NCBI RefSeq assembly: GCF_900177625.1
Contig: NZ_FXAU01000001.1
Span: 62,001-126,000 of the forward strand
Direction of reading: 5' to 3'
DNA: 64,000 bases
DNA from: Sphingobacterium psychroaquaticum
GTDB lineage: Bacteria; Bacteroidota; Bacteroidia; Sphingobacteriales; Sphingobacteriaceae
In this document: positions 53,179 through 61,416 of the stretch, piece after piece
Numbering within the stretch: the stretch's first letter is position 1
Layout: every line of letters begins with the position of its first letter
The notes under the pieces: generated by a model
Told to the model about the DNA's origin: nothing
Databases searched by the model: none
What the model saw: only the letters and a program-made list of their open reading frames with translations
Program-made: the position numbers and the translations under genes

Positions 53179-53295
53179 GCAAAAGAACGCCGCTTGGTTA
53201 TTATTGGTTTTTACCTTAACGATTCCTAGTGATATTTTTATTTGAGTAAATTTGCTAGTAAATACAATGTATGAATAACTGGCTATAAAGAATGC
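53146..53295. repeat. 150-bp direct repeat, left copy (before the HD gene)
   Basis: This block matches 54094-54243 at roughly 90% identity. Both run from TTTTCTTTCCACATCTGCGA to a sequence ending ATGC, and both include the TAAATTTGC promoter-like box. The left copy continues with a degenerate stretch (TTGCGTTCGCTTTA) resembling the start of the CoiA-like gene that follows the right copy. The remaining bases to the HD gene at 53479 show no gene. Confidence 0.85.
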
Positions 53296-53435
53296 TCATT
53301 GCGTTCGCTTTAGAGTTAAGCATAATCTTAACAGTGACCGTACCAATCTGAACCGTTAGAAAAATGGACGACAATATCCCTTTTGTTATTTTTACAGTTT
53401 AGTTTAAGCAGTGTCTGTTAGGCAACTTTAATTTA

Positions 53436-53443
53436 TATTTTTG
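53436..53443 (+). promoter_or_regulatory. Candidate promoter -7 box for the HD gene
   Basis: TATTTTTG matches the Bacteroidota -7 consensus TAnnTTTG and lies 36 bases before the HD start codon. A clear -33 partner is not obvious. Confidence 0.4.
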
Positions 53444-53478
53444 TAATAAAAGGATATTTAATAGATAATTTACATTGA

Positions 53479-54033
53479 ATGGAAAAATTGATTATAGCAT
53501 TAACCGAATTAGAAAAGTTAAAATATGTTGAACGTGGTACCAATGTAAAGGGAAGAAAAGAAAGTACAGCAGAACACTCTTGGAGTTGTTTGCTGATTGC
53601 GGATATTCTAATCGATTATGTTGAAGAACCATTAAACAGATTAAAAGTTATTGAGTATTTAATTTACCATGATATTGTTGAAGTTTATGCAGGAGATGCC
53701 AAATTCAATAATCCAGAGGAAATGAAACTCAAACATCAAAAAGAAGAACAAGCATTAGAAAAAATCAAAACACTTATTCCTAATAAATTAAGATTTGAAA
53801 AAATTGTCAGTGAATATGAAAAAAGAGCCACACGAGAAGCTGAATTTGCTAAAGCTGTTGACTGTTTAGACGCCTGTATTAGAAATATTAATGATGATAC
53901 TAAATCTAATAATGATGGATTTACAGAAGTCTTAATAAGAAATAAATATTTGCCACATGTGTCAAAGTTTGACATTACAAAAGAATTATTTGAGCATTTA
54001 ATACACCGACTGCAAGTATTAAATAAATTATAA
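53479..54033 (+). CDS. HD-domain phosphohydrolase (HDDC2/YfbR-like nucleotidase)
   Basis: This 184-residue protein has the HD-fold metal motif. It has TAEHSW with H33, YHDIVEVYAGD with H64-D65 and a nearby acidic residue, and KAVDCLDA with D128. This order matches HDDC2/YfbR-type 5'-deoxynucleotidases, which remove phosphate from nucleoside monophosphates. The gene stands alone between two 150-bp direct repeats and has its own promoter-like box. On a mobile element such an enzyme could lower nucleotide pools during infection or simply serve housekeeping; the choice is open. Confidence 0.82.
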   Translation: MEKLIIALTELEKLKYVERGTNVKGRKESTAEHSWSCLLIADILIDYVEEPLNRLKVIEYLIYHDIVEVYAGDAKFNNPEEMKLKHQKEEQALEKIKTLIPNKLRFEKIVSEYEKRATREAEFAKAVDCLDACIRNINDDTKSNNDGFTEVLIRNKYLPHVSKFDITKELFEHLIHRLQVLNKL

Positions 54034-54093
54034 TTACTATATTTTGTTTGATAAAGATGCAAATCAAATTTTCTTTTGCCTTGTAAATACTTT

Positions 54094-54243
54094 TTTTCTT
54101 TCCACATCTGCGACCAAAGAAAAGAAGCAAAAGAAAGTCGCTTGGCTATTATTGGTTTTTACCTTAACGATTCCTAAGGATATTTTTATTTGAGTAAATT
54201 TGCAAGTGAAAACAATGTATTGATAGCTGACTATAAAAAATGC
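54094..54243. repeat. 150-bp direct repeat, right copy (before the CoiA-like gene)
   Basis: This is the right-hand partner of the block at 53146-53295. It carries the same TTCTTT...AAAGAA hairpin and promoter-like box, and its last bases (AATGC) contain the start codon of the CoiA-like gene. The pair therefore brackets the HD gene exactly and duplicates the promoter of the next gene. Confidence 0.85.
54195..54203 (+). promoter_or_regulatory. Candidate promoter -7 box for the CoiA-like gene
   Basis: TAAATTTGC is an exact match to the Bacteroidota TAnnTTTGC box and lies 36 bases before the start codon at 54240. An identical box is present in the left repeat at 53247-53255. Confidence 0.5.
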
Positions 54244-55070
54244 GCTTTGCTTTAATAGATAATAATCGGACAGAAGCTCAACCGAAACTTAACGGATTGT
54301 GTTGTTGTTGTTCGAAGCCAGTTATTGCAAAATGTGGTACACGAAAAATATGGCATTGGGCACATAAAAGCAAAACGGATTGTGACAATTGGTGGGAACC
54401 AGAAACAGAGTGGCACCGAACTTGGAAAAACAATTATCCATCCGATTGGCAAGAAATATCTTTGTTTGATAATGGAACAAAAGAAAAACATATTGCTGAT
54501 GTTCGTACCGCTCATAGCCTCGTAATAGAGTTTCAACATTCGAACATTAATCCTCAAGAGCGAACTGCACGAGAACAGTTTTATAAAAACATGGTTTGGA
54601 TAGTGGATGGCACGCGACTAAAAAGAGATTATCCTCGTTTTTTAAAGGAATGGAAAAGAGACGGAATTAGTGAAGTGCATCAAACTGAAAAGTCGGGGAT
54701 TTTTGAGGTTTGTTTTCCAGAGTTTTGTTTTCCAGAAGCTTGGCTTAAAAGTTCTGTACCTGTAATCTTTGATTTTCGAGGAAACAGTTCAATAGATGAT
54801 ACAGAAGATTTACGAAATAATCTTTACTGTTTATTTCCACAGGTTGGTAGACATGCAAAAGTTGCAGAAATCTCACGTAAAGCTTTTTTGAATACAACCA
54901 CAAATGGTGAATGGACTTTGAGAGTTCAGGAATTCATAAATGAATTTAGAAAGCAAGACCAAATAAAAGAAAGAGAAAATCGACAAACATTGTACTCATC
55001 AAATAGAGGAATATATTCATGGAGAGGAATTCCAATTATTGGATATAGAAAGCGTAGACGAAGATTATAA
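54240..55070 (+). CDS. CoiA-like nuclease-family protein
   Basis: This 276-residue protein resembles CoiA-type competence proteins. It has a cysteine-rich zinc-ribbon start (LCCCCSKPVIAKCG), then IWHWAHKSKTDCDNWWEPET with the typical His and Trp-Glu pattern, and a restriction-endonuclease-like core (EKHIADVRTAHSLVIEFQHS, D87 and E97-x-Q99). The C-terminal part is basic and ends RKRRRRL. CoiA family proteins act on DNA taken up by competent cells. On mobile elements, related proteins are more likely to nick or cut foreign DNA. It is the sole gene behind the right 150-bp repeat. Confidence 0.8.
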   Translation: MRFALIDNNRTEAQPKLNGLCCCCSKPVIAKCGTRKIWHWAHKSKTDCDNWWEPETEWHRTWKNNYPSDWQEISLFDNGTKEKHIADVRTAHSLVIEFQHSNINPQERTAREQFYKNMVWIVDGTRLKRDYPRFLKEWKRDGISEVHQTEKSGIFEVCFPEFCFPEAWLKSSVPVIFDFRGNSSIDDTEDLRNNLYCLFPQVGRHAKVAEISRKAFLNTTTNGEWTLRVQEFINEFRKQDQIKERENRQTLYSSNRGIYSWRGIPIIGYRKRRRRL

Positions 55071-55190
55071 GCATTCCAGCTACTAACATGCAATTTGGCA
55101 AAAGAGCAAAGTTAAGAGCAATTTAAACGATTCGGCTCCCTATTTCGAAAAAACCACTTGCTTTTTGTTTTTCTTTTTTTAATTCAAGAT

Positions 55191-55210
55191 TCATGAATCA
55201 TGATTCATGA
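55191..55210. other. 20-bp perfect palindrome in a 300-bp non-coding gap
   Basis: TCATGAATCATGATTCATGA is its own reverse complement. It lies in the gap between the CoiA-like and PD-(D/E)XK genes (55071-55370), which holds no gene. An imperfect inverted repeat, AACCATTTTCGGTT (55225-55238) against AACGAAAAATGGTT (55262-55275), follows it. The palindrome suits a dimeric protein or a nuclease target; the second repeat may be a hairpin or an old insertion border. Confidence 0.6.
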
Positions 55211-55370
55211 TTTTTATCCGTAAAAACCATTTTCGGTTCCTCTTTTTTGTATTTTAGCAAAAACGAAAAATGGTTCTGCTAACGCAAGTGCAAAATTGAA
55301 CGTTCGATCTTATAAAGTTCACTCTTTTGCAAGGCTATGGCTAGTTCCCTTCAATACTATTTTTAACGAT

Positions 55371-56183
55371 ATGCCCAAAAATTATACATTTGAAATTAGA
55401 GAAACTTTTGGAAAGAAATATTTAAAAGTATTTCTAAAAGATGGAATTGATCCTGAAAATATTGCTAATCATTTACAACAATTAGCCTCAGTACATAAGT
55501 CAAATGTTACGAAGCAAAAAAGTGGTAATATTGACTTAACAATATATCCATCAAAATTATACGAAATAGAAGAAACACAAGATGAAGTCGCTCTAACACT
55601 TGAAAACTATTTTAATGGTTCTCCTGTTGATCCGCAATTCGTTGACCAAACCGTTACTGGCGTCAGTGAAAAAGCATTTTACCAAGTTATTGATTATATG
55701 AATATTCTCGGTAAAAATTTAGAAGGTTTCAAATCTCTTAATGTTCGTTTTGATGAAGAAAGATACAGAGATTACTTTATTCCTTTCTTAAACTCTATTT
55801 CAAAGAATCATTCTGCTAAAGGTGAAGTTTTTAATAGAAACGGAAAAACAGATATTTTAATGTTCGACAATAATGGGAATAATCTTTTTATTGCAGAGTG
55901 TAAATTATGGAAAGGTGAAAAGTACCTAATTGATGGGTTAAATCAGTTACTATCAAATTATGTGAATTGGAGAGATGAAAAAGTTGCTTTGGTAATTTTC
56001 AATCGTGATACTAAGAATTTTACCGATGTAATAGAAAAATCGAGAAACGCAATATTAGCACATGAACTGTGTGAAGGTTTGGTTAATCAAAGAGCACAAA
56101 CAAATTTCACTTTCTCGTTTAAAAATCCGGATGATCCAAATAAGAAAATATTGGTTGAGTTAGTGTTATTTAATTTTGCGTAA
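55371..56183 (+). CDS. Predicted PD-(D/E)XK nuclease
   Basis: This 270-residue protein has a clear restriction-endonuclease-like core near its C-terminus: NGKTDILMFDNNGNNLFIAE followed by CKLWKG, giving D161, E176 and K178 of the D...ExK motif, then a helix with LIDGLNQLLSNYVNWRD. The first 150 residues are of unknown fold. The ATG at 55371 is preferred over a TTG 75 bases upstream. The gene is single, preceded by a palindrome-containing leader, and lies in a row of nuclease genes. It probably attacks foreign DNA or modifies uptake; the target is unknown. Confidence 0.7.
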   Translation: MPKNYTFEIRETFGKKYLKVFLKDGIDPENIANHLQQLASVHKSNVTKQKSGNIDLTIYPSKLYEIEETQDEVALTLENYFNGSPVDPQFVDQTVTGVSEKAFYQVIDYMNILGKNLEGFKSLNVRFDEERYRDYFIPFLNSISKNHSAKGEVFNRNGKTDILMFDNNGNNLFIAECKLWKGEKYLIDGLNQLLSNYVNWRDEKVALVIFNRDTKNFTDVIEKSRNAILAHELCEGLVNQRAQTNFTFSFKNPDDPNKKILVELVLFNFA

Positions 56184-56276
56184 GTAATACAGATAACAGT
56201 GCTTTTTTAACCACCAATTCTCACAGTACGGGCTTTAGTATTAGTTATATTCGTCGAGTAATAAATCCAAAATATC

Positions 56277-56660
56277 ATGCTGACATATAACGAAATTATC
56301 CAATTAAAAGACAAGTTGGAAAATAATGAAATCACATTAGAAATTGCAAAATCACAATACTGGATTGATTTCAAAGGTGGACAGCGATTGTGGCATTCTA
56401 AAGATTGGAGAGAAAGAAGAATTGAATTCATTAAAAATAATTGTGAGATATGTAATAGTACAGAAACATTAACACTTCAACATTTTTCTCATCCAACTAA
56501 TTATTAAGAATATATTACAGAGATAATAAGAGCATATCCCAAGAATACATCGGTGCTAGTCCAGATGTGGAAAGAAGTAAATTCAGTAATCTACTGTGGG
56601 AATTTAAAATCTTGTTCAATTTTTCTACTTAATGCATTATTCCTTATTGTTTTTTTTTAA
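56277..56660 (+). pseudogene. HNH endonuclease-like gene broken by an in-frame stop
   Basis: The first 76 codons read as an HNH-type protein: LKDKLENNEITLEIAK, then LWHSKDWRERRIEFIKNN, CEICNSTETLTLQHFSHPTN with the CxxC and the catalytic-type QH. A TAA at 56505-56507 interrupts where relatives I recall continue with Lys (NY-K-EY). The same frame goes on with EYITEIIRAYP before turning into low-quality sequence, and the second CxxC pair expected of such proteins is missing. It is therefore probably a decayed nuclease gene. The region to 56759 shows no other gene. Confidence 0.6.
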
Positions 56661-56759
56661 ATTAGCCTAAGGCATTAAAATGCTATCTATGTTTCAGTTA
56701 AATTGATGCGTTAATAGCTTGTCGATCTTTTATTAGATTAAACCAAATTAACGTAAAAA

Positions 56760-58688
56760 ATGCATTTAGCTTATATAAAGATTGAAAACTACAAAGGAAT
56801 TGAGGTAATTGAAACCGAATTTGATCCAAAACTAAATATTATTATTGGTGAAAATGGATGCGGTAAATCAGCTGTTATTGATGCCATACGTTTACTATAC
56901 AATATTGGAGAACCTATAAGGGAGTTATCAGTTTCATCCGATGATTTCCATCAAAAAGCAATCGACAATGATGGTCATAAAACACTTAATAAATCTACCC
57001 TAATAACCATTACTTATATTTTTAAAGGATTATCTACCGCTCAAAAAGGAGGGTTTTATGAATATATGGTAATTGATCCCAATAATATTGAGGAAGATTA
57101 TGCTAAAATATCCATCTCTTATGAAGAAAAAGACGGAAAATATCCATATTTCACTTATAATACCGGAAATATTGATGGTCAAAAAGCAGACTATAAAACC
57201 TTCGAACTTTTTCAGCATTATTATTTAGGAGCTTTAAGGGATAGTACCAAGGATCTGTTGAGTACTAGAAATAATATTTTGGGCAAAGTTATAAGACGAT
57301 TTGTAAAGAGAGAAAAGTCGGAATTGCAAATAGAACAGATAATAAAAGATGCAAATTCTCAGCTGTTAGAACGTGATGAAGTTAAAAATACGCGAGATGG
57401 TGTTAACACGAATCTCGAAAGTATTTTTAAGAGAGTTATTGACAATAAAATCGGCGTCAGAATTGAGGAAGCAAAAACAGAATATATAGTTAATGCAATC
57501 AAACCTTATCTTCCACATAATAGAGCTACTTTGATGGATGAGGGGTTTCATTTATGGCAAAATAGTTTAGGATTGAACAATCTAATCTATATAGCAGTTG
57601 TTCTAGGTGATATAAAAGAACAGATTAAGGATAATGGCCTACCTCATTTTGCACTTCTAATCGAAGAACCCGAATCTCACCTTCACCCACAATTACAGCT
57701 AAGCCTTTATAACTTTTTAAATAATGCAAATGCGACTGAAAACAGCCAGCTATTTATAACTACCCATTCACCAACGTTGACTTCAAAAGTACCCCTTAAA
57801 AATCTTATTTTATTAGATTGTGGTAAAGCAACAAAACTGGATAAACAATTTCAAAATAGAGAATCTGAAAAAATAATTGAAGATACTACTAAAAGCAAAG
57901 AATTGTTGGATACAGATTTTGAGAATAGAATGAAGAAACTTCAGAGGTACATTGACGTAACCAAATCTCAGCTTCTATTCGCAAAATCCATTTTATTCAT
58001 TGAGGGAATATCAGAGGAACTTTTGATATCAGCATTTACTCTTTTAGAGGACTATAAACTTGAAGATTACCGGACGGAAATTGTAAACGTAAAAGGAACT
58101 TCATTTTATCCCTTCCTTTACCTTTTTAATCACTCAGATGTACTGAAACGAATAAACAAGCCTATTTCCATCATTACAGACGATGACAGGTTTACTGACT
58201 CAAAAAAATCTGATTATAGCTTTAAGAATTTGATAAATGATACCACCGTGCTAGATCTTTTAGATGATTGTATCCAAAAAGGTAACGCTGTATCAAGAAT
58301 TAGGAATTTAAACTCTGTTAAAAACAAGGCTGAAAATATAAAGATTTTTGAGTCATTTAAAACTTTGGAATATGAAATAGCATCGCATAACGTAAACAAT
58401 GACAGAAGTGCTTTTAAGGACAACTTTTTAGTGAAGTATCTTGACATGATAGTAAGTGATAAAATCAGCAATATAGTCACATACATGTCAACGTTTCCAG
58501 CAGATTTGATGTCTGAACAGGAAAAAAGAAAAGTTGCGATTCTCTTATGGAAAACGTTCCCTGACAAAGCTGAATTTGCACAGGATTTCTCAATTCATTT
58601 AATTGATAATTTGGAAGAGGCAAAAGCCTCATTTATAGTTCCGGTATATATATTGAACGCGTTAACTCATTTAAAAAATGGATTGTAA
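56760..58688 (+). CDS. gajA: OLD-family ATPase-Toprim nuclease, GajA-like
   Basis: This 642-residue class 2 OLD protein is the sensor/nuclease half of Gabija-type systems. Walker A is GENGCGKS at 30-37; the OLD-type signature LGLNNLIYIAVVLGD lies near 275, Walker B ALLIEEPESHLHPQLQ near 300, and the switch histidine FITTHSP near 337. The Toprim domain follows with ILFIEGISEELLI (E near 413) and IITDDDRFTDS (DxD near 473), the catalytic residues for DNA nicking. It is about 60 residues longer than the GajA of Bacillus. Its stop overlaps the start of the UvrD-like gene by one base (TAATG). In Gabija, nucleotide depletion during phage growth activates the nuclease; that is assumed here by homology. 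Confidence 0.9.
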   Translation: MHLAYIKIENYKGIEVIETEFDPKLNIIIGENGCGKSAVIDAIRLLYNIGEPIRELSVSSDDFHQKAIDNDGHKTLNKSTLITITYIFKGLSTAQKGGFYEYMVIDPNNIEEDYAKISISYEEKDGKYPYFTYNTGNIDGQKADYKTFELFQHYYLGALRDSTKDLLSTRNNILGKVIRRFVKREKSELQIEQIIKDANSQLLERDEVKNTRDGVNTNLESIFKRVIDNKIGVRIEEAKTEYIVNAIKPYLPHNRATLMDEGFHLWQNSLGLNNLIYIAVVLGDIKEQIKDNGLPHFALLIEEPESHLHPQLQLSLYNFLNNANATENSQLFITTHSPTLTSKVPLKNLILLDCGKATKLDKQFQNRESEKIIEDTTKSKELLDTDFENRMKKLQRYIDVTKSQLLFAKSILFIEGISEELLISAFTLLEDYKLEDYRTEIVNVKGTSFYPFLYLFNHSDVLKRINKPISIITDDDRFTDSKKSDYSFKNLINDTTVLDLLDDCIQKGNAVSRIRNLNSVKNKAENIKIFESFKTLEYEIASHNVNNDRSAFKDNFLVKYLDMIVSDKISNIVTYMSTFPADLMSEQEKRKVAILLWKTFPDKAEFAQDFSIHLIDNLEEAKASFIVPVYILNALTHLKNGL

Positions 58689-60514
58689 TGTATTATGAAA
58701 ATGAAGAAAGACTGGCTTACTTACAAGCTAGAGGAAAAGTTATTTTAAATGCCTGTCCTGGAAGCGGAAAAACAACTACTATCGCAAAGAAGATATTAAA
58801 TTTAGAGAATTTAAAAGAAGTTGGAGGGCATTCGGGAGTAGCTTGTTTATCATTTACTAACTCTGCTAAAGATGAAATCAATGAAGCCTATAGGAAACTG
58901 GCGGGTAAATCACTTCAATTCCCTAATCATGTATCAACTATTGATAGTTTTATAAATAAGTATATTACTCTTCCATTTTATAACCTACTTAATCGAGACT
59001 TTAATAGACCAAAAATACTCGACCACACAACGATCTTAGATGATATGTGGAAGACCACTTATGTTAAAAATGGCAAAACACTTGAAGGCTTACTAAGACC
59101 ACTTAATAATCCAGAATACAAGGCAAAGAATAATCGAAGTATTTATCATCTATATCCTCCCAGTGAAATTAGAATTGAGCCAAATGGATCTTTTTCTATT
59201 AATGGAAATCAACCATCATCTGATAAAGTTGAAAAAGTTAATTTTGACAACTACTGTAAACTCATCAAGAATGCTCAATTTCGAAAAGGATTAATTTCAA
59301 CTGGAGATTCAGCATTTATAGCCCTTCACCTACTGAAAAATAATCCTAAAATTTGCAGATGGCTTAGTTTAAGATTTCCTTTTATTATTATAGACGAGGC
59401 TCAGGACAATTCACTAATGCAGCATGCCATATTTGAAGAATTAGTGAAGCAAGGCCTTAACAATATTGAACTGATAGGAGATCCTTACCAAAGCTTATAT
59501 GAGTGGCGAGATGCAAAGCCTTCTGAATTTTTAAGAAAGTACGAAAATGACGCAACATGGAACTCTTACGACTTAACTGATAACCGACGATCACCTCAAA
59601 GTATAATTGATATATTTTCAAAAGTTCGTCGATCAGATGATTTAAAAATCAATAGCGTAGATTGTGAAAATATAACGGATTCGATTGTAATTTATAAATA
59701 TTCAAACGTGAATCATCAATTAATTATTAAACATTATGATGACTCTTGTTCAATGAAAAAATACATCAGTAGCTGTATTGTTGTTCGAGGAAATTCGTTG
59801 AAAGACGCATTGTTAGGAGCAAAAACAGAACAGAGACCTTGGGGTATAGACTTGCCAAAACAAATTATATATGCTAAAAATCTTTACACAAGTGGTGATA
59901 TTAAAAATGCAATAAAAGAAATCAGAACCATTTGTATACCCCTAATGCATTCTGATGAGGCTGATTATCATTTATTGAAAGAGATTGAGAAAGAAAAAAG
60001 TATAGATCCTTACTTTAATTCATTGATGATTACTATTTTAGATGAATTACCAGCTTTTAGTAAAACAATTCAAGATTGGACAGCTGCTACTCAGCAGTTT
60101 TTAAAAAGTAAATTAGGCCTTAGCCATGAAGTAGATTTTAATCTACGGAGTCGAAAATCGAAATATTTAGAAAAATCTACGCTTGCTGAAACTGTAAGCC
60201 AACATTTTAAAAAATCTTTTTCTACGTTCAATATCCCCATCACTACGATACACCAAGTAAAGGGACAAACTTTGGATTCTATTCTTGTTTTTTTCAACGA
60301 AAGGAAACATAAAGATAATATCACATTTGATAACATATCAAATATTGACAATGGCTTTCCTGATGAAACCAAAAGATTAATATATGTGGCATTATCTCGA
60401 CCAAGACATCTATTAGCAATGGCTTTCCCACATTCAGTAACAGATAATGAACTCAAACAGAAGTTCGGCAACGAAATCAGGATAATAAAAGAAGAAGAGT
60501 TAAATCAGTTATAA
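58688..60514 (+). CDS. gajB: UvrD/Rep-like superfamily 1 helicase, GajB-like
   Basis: This 608-residue SF1A helicase has all core motifs: ACPGSGKTTT (I, G25-T29), ACLSFTNSAKDEI (Ia), VSTIDSFIN (Ic-like), IIIDEAQDNS (II, near 236), IELIGDPYQSLYEWRDA (III, near 267), DLTDNRRSP (IV), TTIHQVKGQTLDSILVFF (V), and ETKRLIYVALSRPRHLL (VI, near 565). GajB acts as partner and effector of GajA and is activated by DNA ends. This copy is about 110 residues longer than the Bacillus protein. It is translated from an overlapping start and is followed after 14 bases by an uncharacterised gene. Confidence 0.9.
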   Translation: MYYENEERLAYLQARGKVILNACPGSGKTTTIAKKILNLENLKEVGGHSGVACLSFTNSAKDEINEAYRKLAGKSLQFPNHVSTIDSFINKYITLPFYNLLNRDFNRPKILDHTTILDDMWKTTYVKNGKTLEGLLRPLNNPEYKAKNNRSIYHLYPPSEIRIEPNGSFSINGNQPSSDKVEKVNFDNYCKLIKNAQFRKGLISTGDSAFIALHLLKNNPKICRWLSLRFPFIIIDEAQDNSLMQHAIFEELVKQGLNNIELIGDPYQSLYEWRDAKPSEFLRKYENDATWNSYDLTDNRRSPQSIIDIFSKVRRSDDLKINSVDCENITDSIVIYKYSNVNHQLIIKHYDDSCSMKKYISSCIVVRGNSLKDALLGAKTEQRPWGIDLPKQIIYAKNLYTSGDIKNAIKEIRTICIPLMHSDEADYHLLKEIEKEKSIDPYFNSLMITILDELPAFSKTIQDWTAATQQFLKSKLGLSHEVDFNLRSRKSKYLEKSTLAETVSQHFKKSFSTFNIPITTIHQVKGQTLDSILVFFNERKHKDNITFDNISNIDNGFPDETKRLIYVALSRPRHLLAMAFPHSVTDNELKQKFGNEIRIIKEEELNQL

Positions 60515-60528
60515 TCTACATACAATAT

Positions 60529-61401
60529 ATGACAGAATTTGAAGAGGGCGAATTTAGAGGCCCATTATTCAACCAGCTTGAAAAAGGTAGTAATCTATTA
60601 TGGGAACCAGGACAGGTCTTTGAAAAAATAGTAGGCATTGATAGAGCCTCGCTATGTATTAACGATTATTTATGGAACTTACATGGATTTAGCTCTCCCC
60701 TAGGTGGTTTATCACTTCACAGAAGAAAGTTTAGATATATTTGGAATACATCAAAACCTAAAAAAATATTACCTGATTTCAATCTAAATCTCTTCATACA
60801 AGCAAAGCGTTCCGATTATTCATCGAGATCAAAAAAAGGTCTTAAACCGCACATTAAAGGAGCACACTGGTATTTTGAAATTACACCTCACCAACAGACT
60901 GCTCTAGAATTGTTAGAGAAGGAACTTGGTACGGATGCCTTAGTTATATATGCAGCTCCAGTATTCCACAAACAGCAAGATCTTTACAATCATACTTCTG
61001 GGCAGACTATTGTAGCAAATTCTACATTTCCAAAAGTATCCTTACTTAGAGGTCATAAAAAATGGTACTTTGACAGAGGTGGTATAAAAGGTGTAGCAAA
61101 TCCTGAGTATGAAAGCTTTGATCAGGAGGATCTTTTATCACAAATTGAAGATATGAGAATACAGAAGGGACAATTTGTTTCTGAAGGAGCTTTGTCTAAT
61201 CTGAGTAAATTGTCACGTGCTGTTAGGAATGTGGCCGAAATTCAATCTGGTAGTTTTCTCGCAACACAATTTGCATATGAAAATGAATTACTTGATGATT
61301 TCATCTACCAATATGATGTTGAAAACTATCGAGAAACTAAAGACTATTTGCAGGTAGAATTATTTTCTTTTTTATGGAAATTGAACTGGTTGACGTTTTA
61401 A
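60529..61401 (+). CDS. Uncharacterised third gene of the Gabija-like operon, PD...QxK nuclease-like motif
   Basis: This 290-residue protein is not from a family I can name. Residues 76-96 read KPKKILPDFNLNLFIQAKR, giving P82-D83 and Q91-x-K93, a good match to the PD-x(n)-(E/Q)xK active site of restriction-like nucleases; E32 in EKIVGIDRA could be the helix glutamate. The middle (KGAHWYFEITPHQQTALELL, LVIYAAPVFHKQQDLY) suits an alpha/beta nuclease core. There is no signal peptide or membrane helix. It lies 14 bases after gajB and 15 before the fourth gene, in the same direction, so it is very likely part of the same defense system. The nuclease call rests on one motif. Confidence 0.6.
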   Translation: MTEFEEGEFRGPLFNQLEKGSNLLWEPGQVFEKIVGIDRASLCINDYLWNLHGFSSPLGGLSLHRRKFRYIWNTSKPKKILPDFNLNLFIQAKRSDYSSRSKKGLKPHIKGAHWYFEITPHQQTALELLEKELGTDALVIYAAPVFHKQQDLYNHTSGQTIVANSTFPKVSLLRGHKKWYFDRGGIKGVANPEYESFDQEDLLSQIEDMRIQKGQFVSEGALSNLSKLSRAVRNVAEIQSGSFLATQFAYENELLDDFIYQYDVENYRETKDYLQVELFSFLWKLNWLTF

Positions 61402-61416
61402 TAATAAGTTCCGTTT

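Noticed and set aside
52993..53229. A 78-codon frame over the stem-loop array.
   Set aside because: It consists of hairpin arms and half of the 150-bp repeat. The residues have no protein-like pattern and the duplicate repeat copy lacks the frame.
56510..56640. A 43-codon frame (YYRDNKSISQEYIGASPD...) after the HNH stop considered as a gene remnant of another protein.
   Set aside because: It has no start codon and no family match. The HNH frame gives an equally plausible continuation, so it cannot be called.
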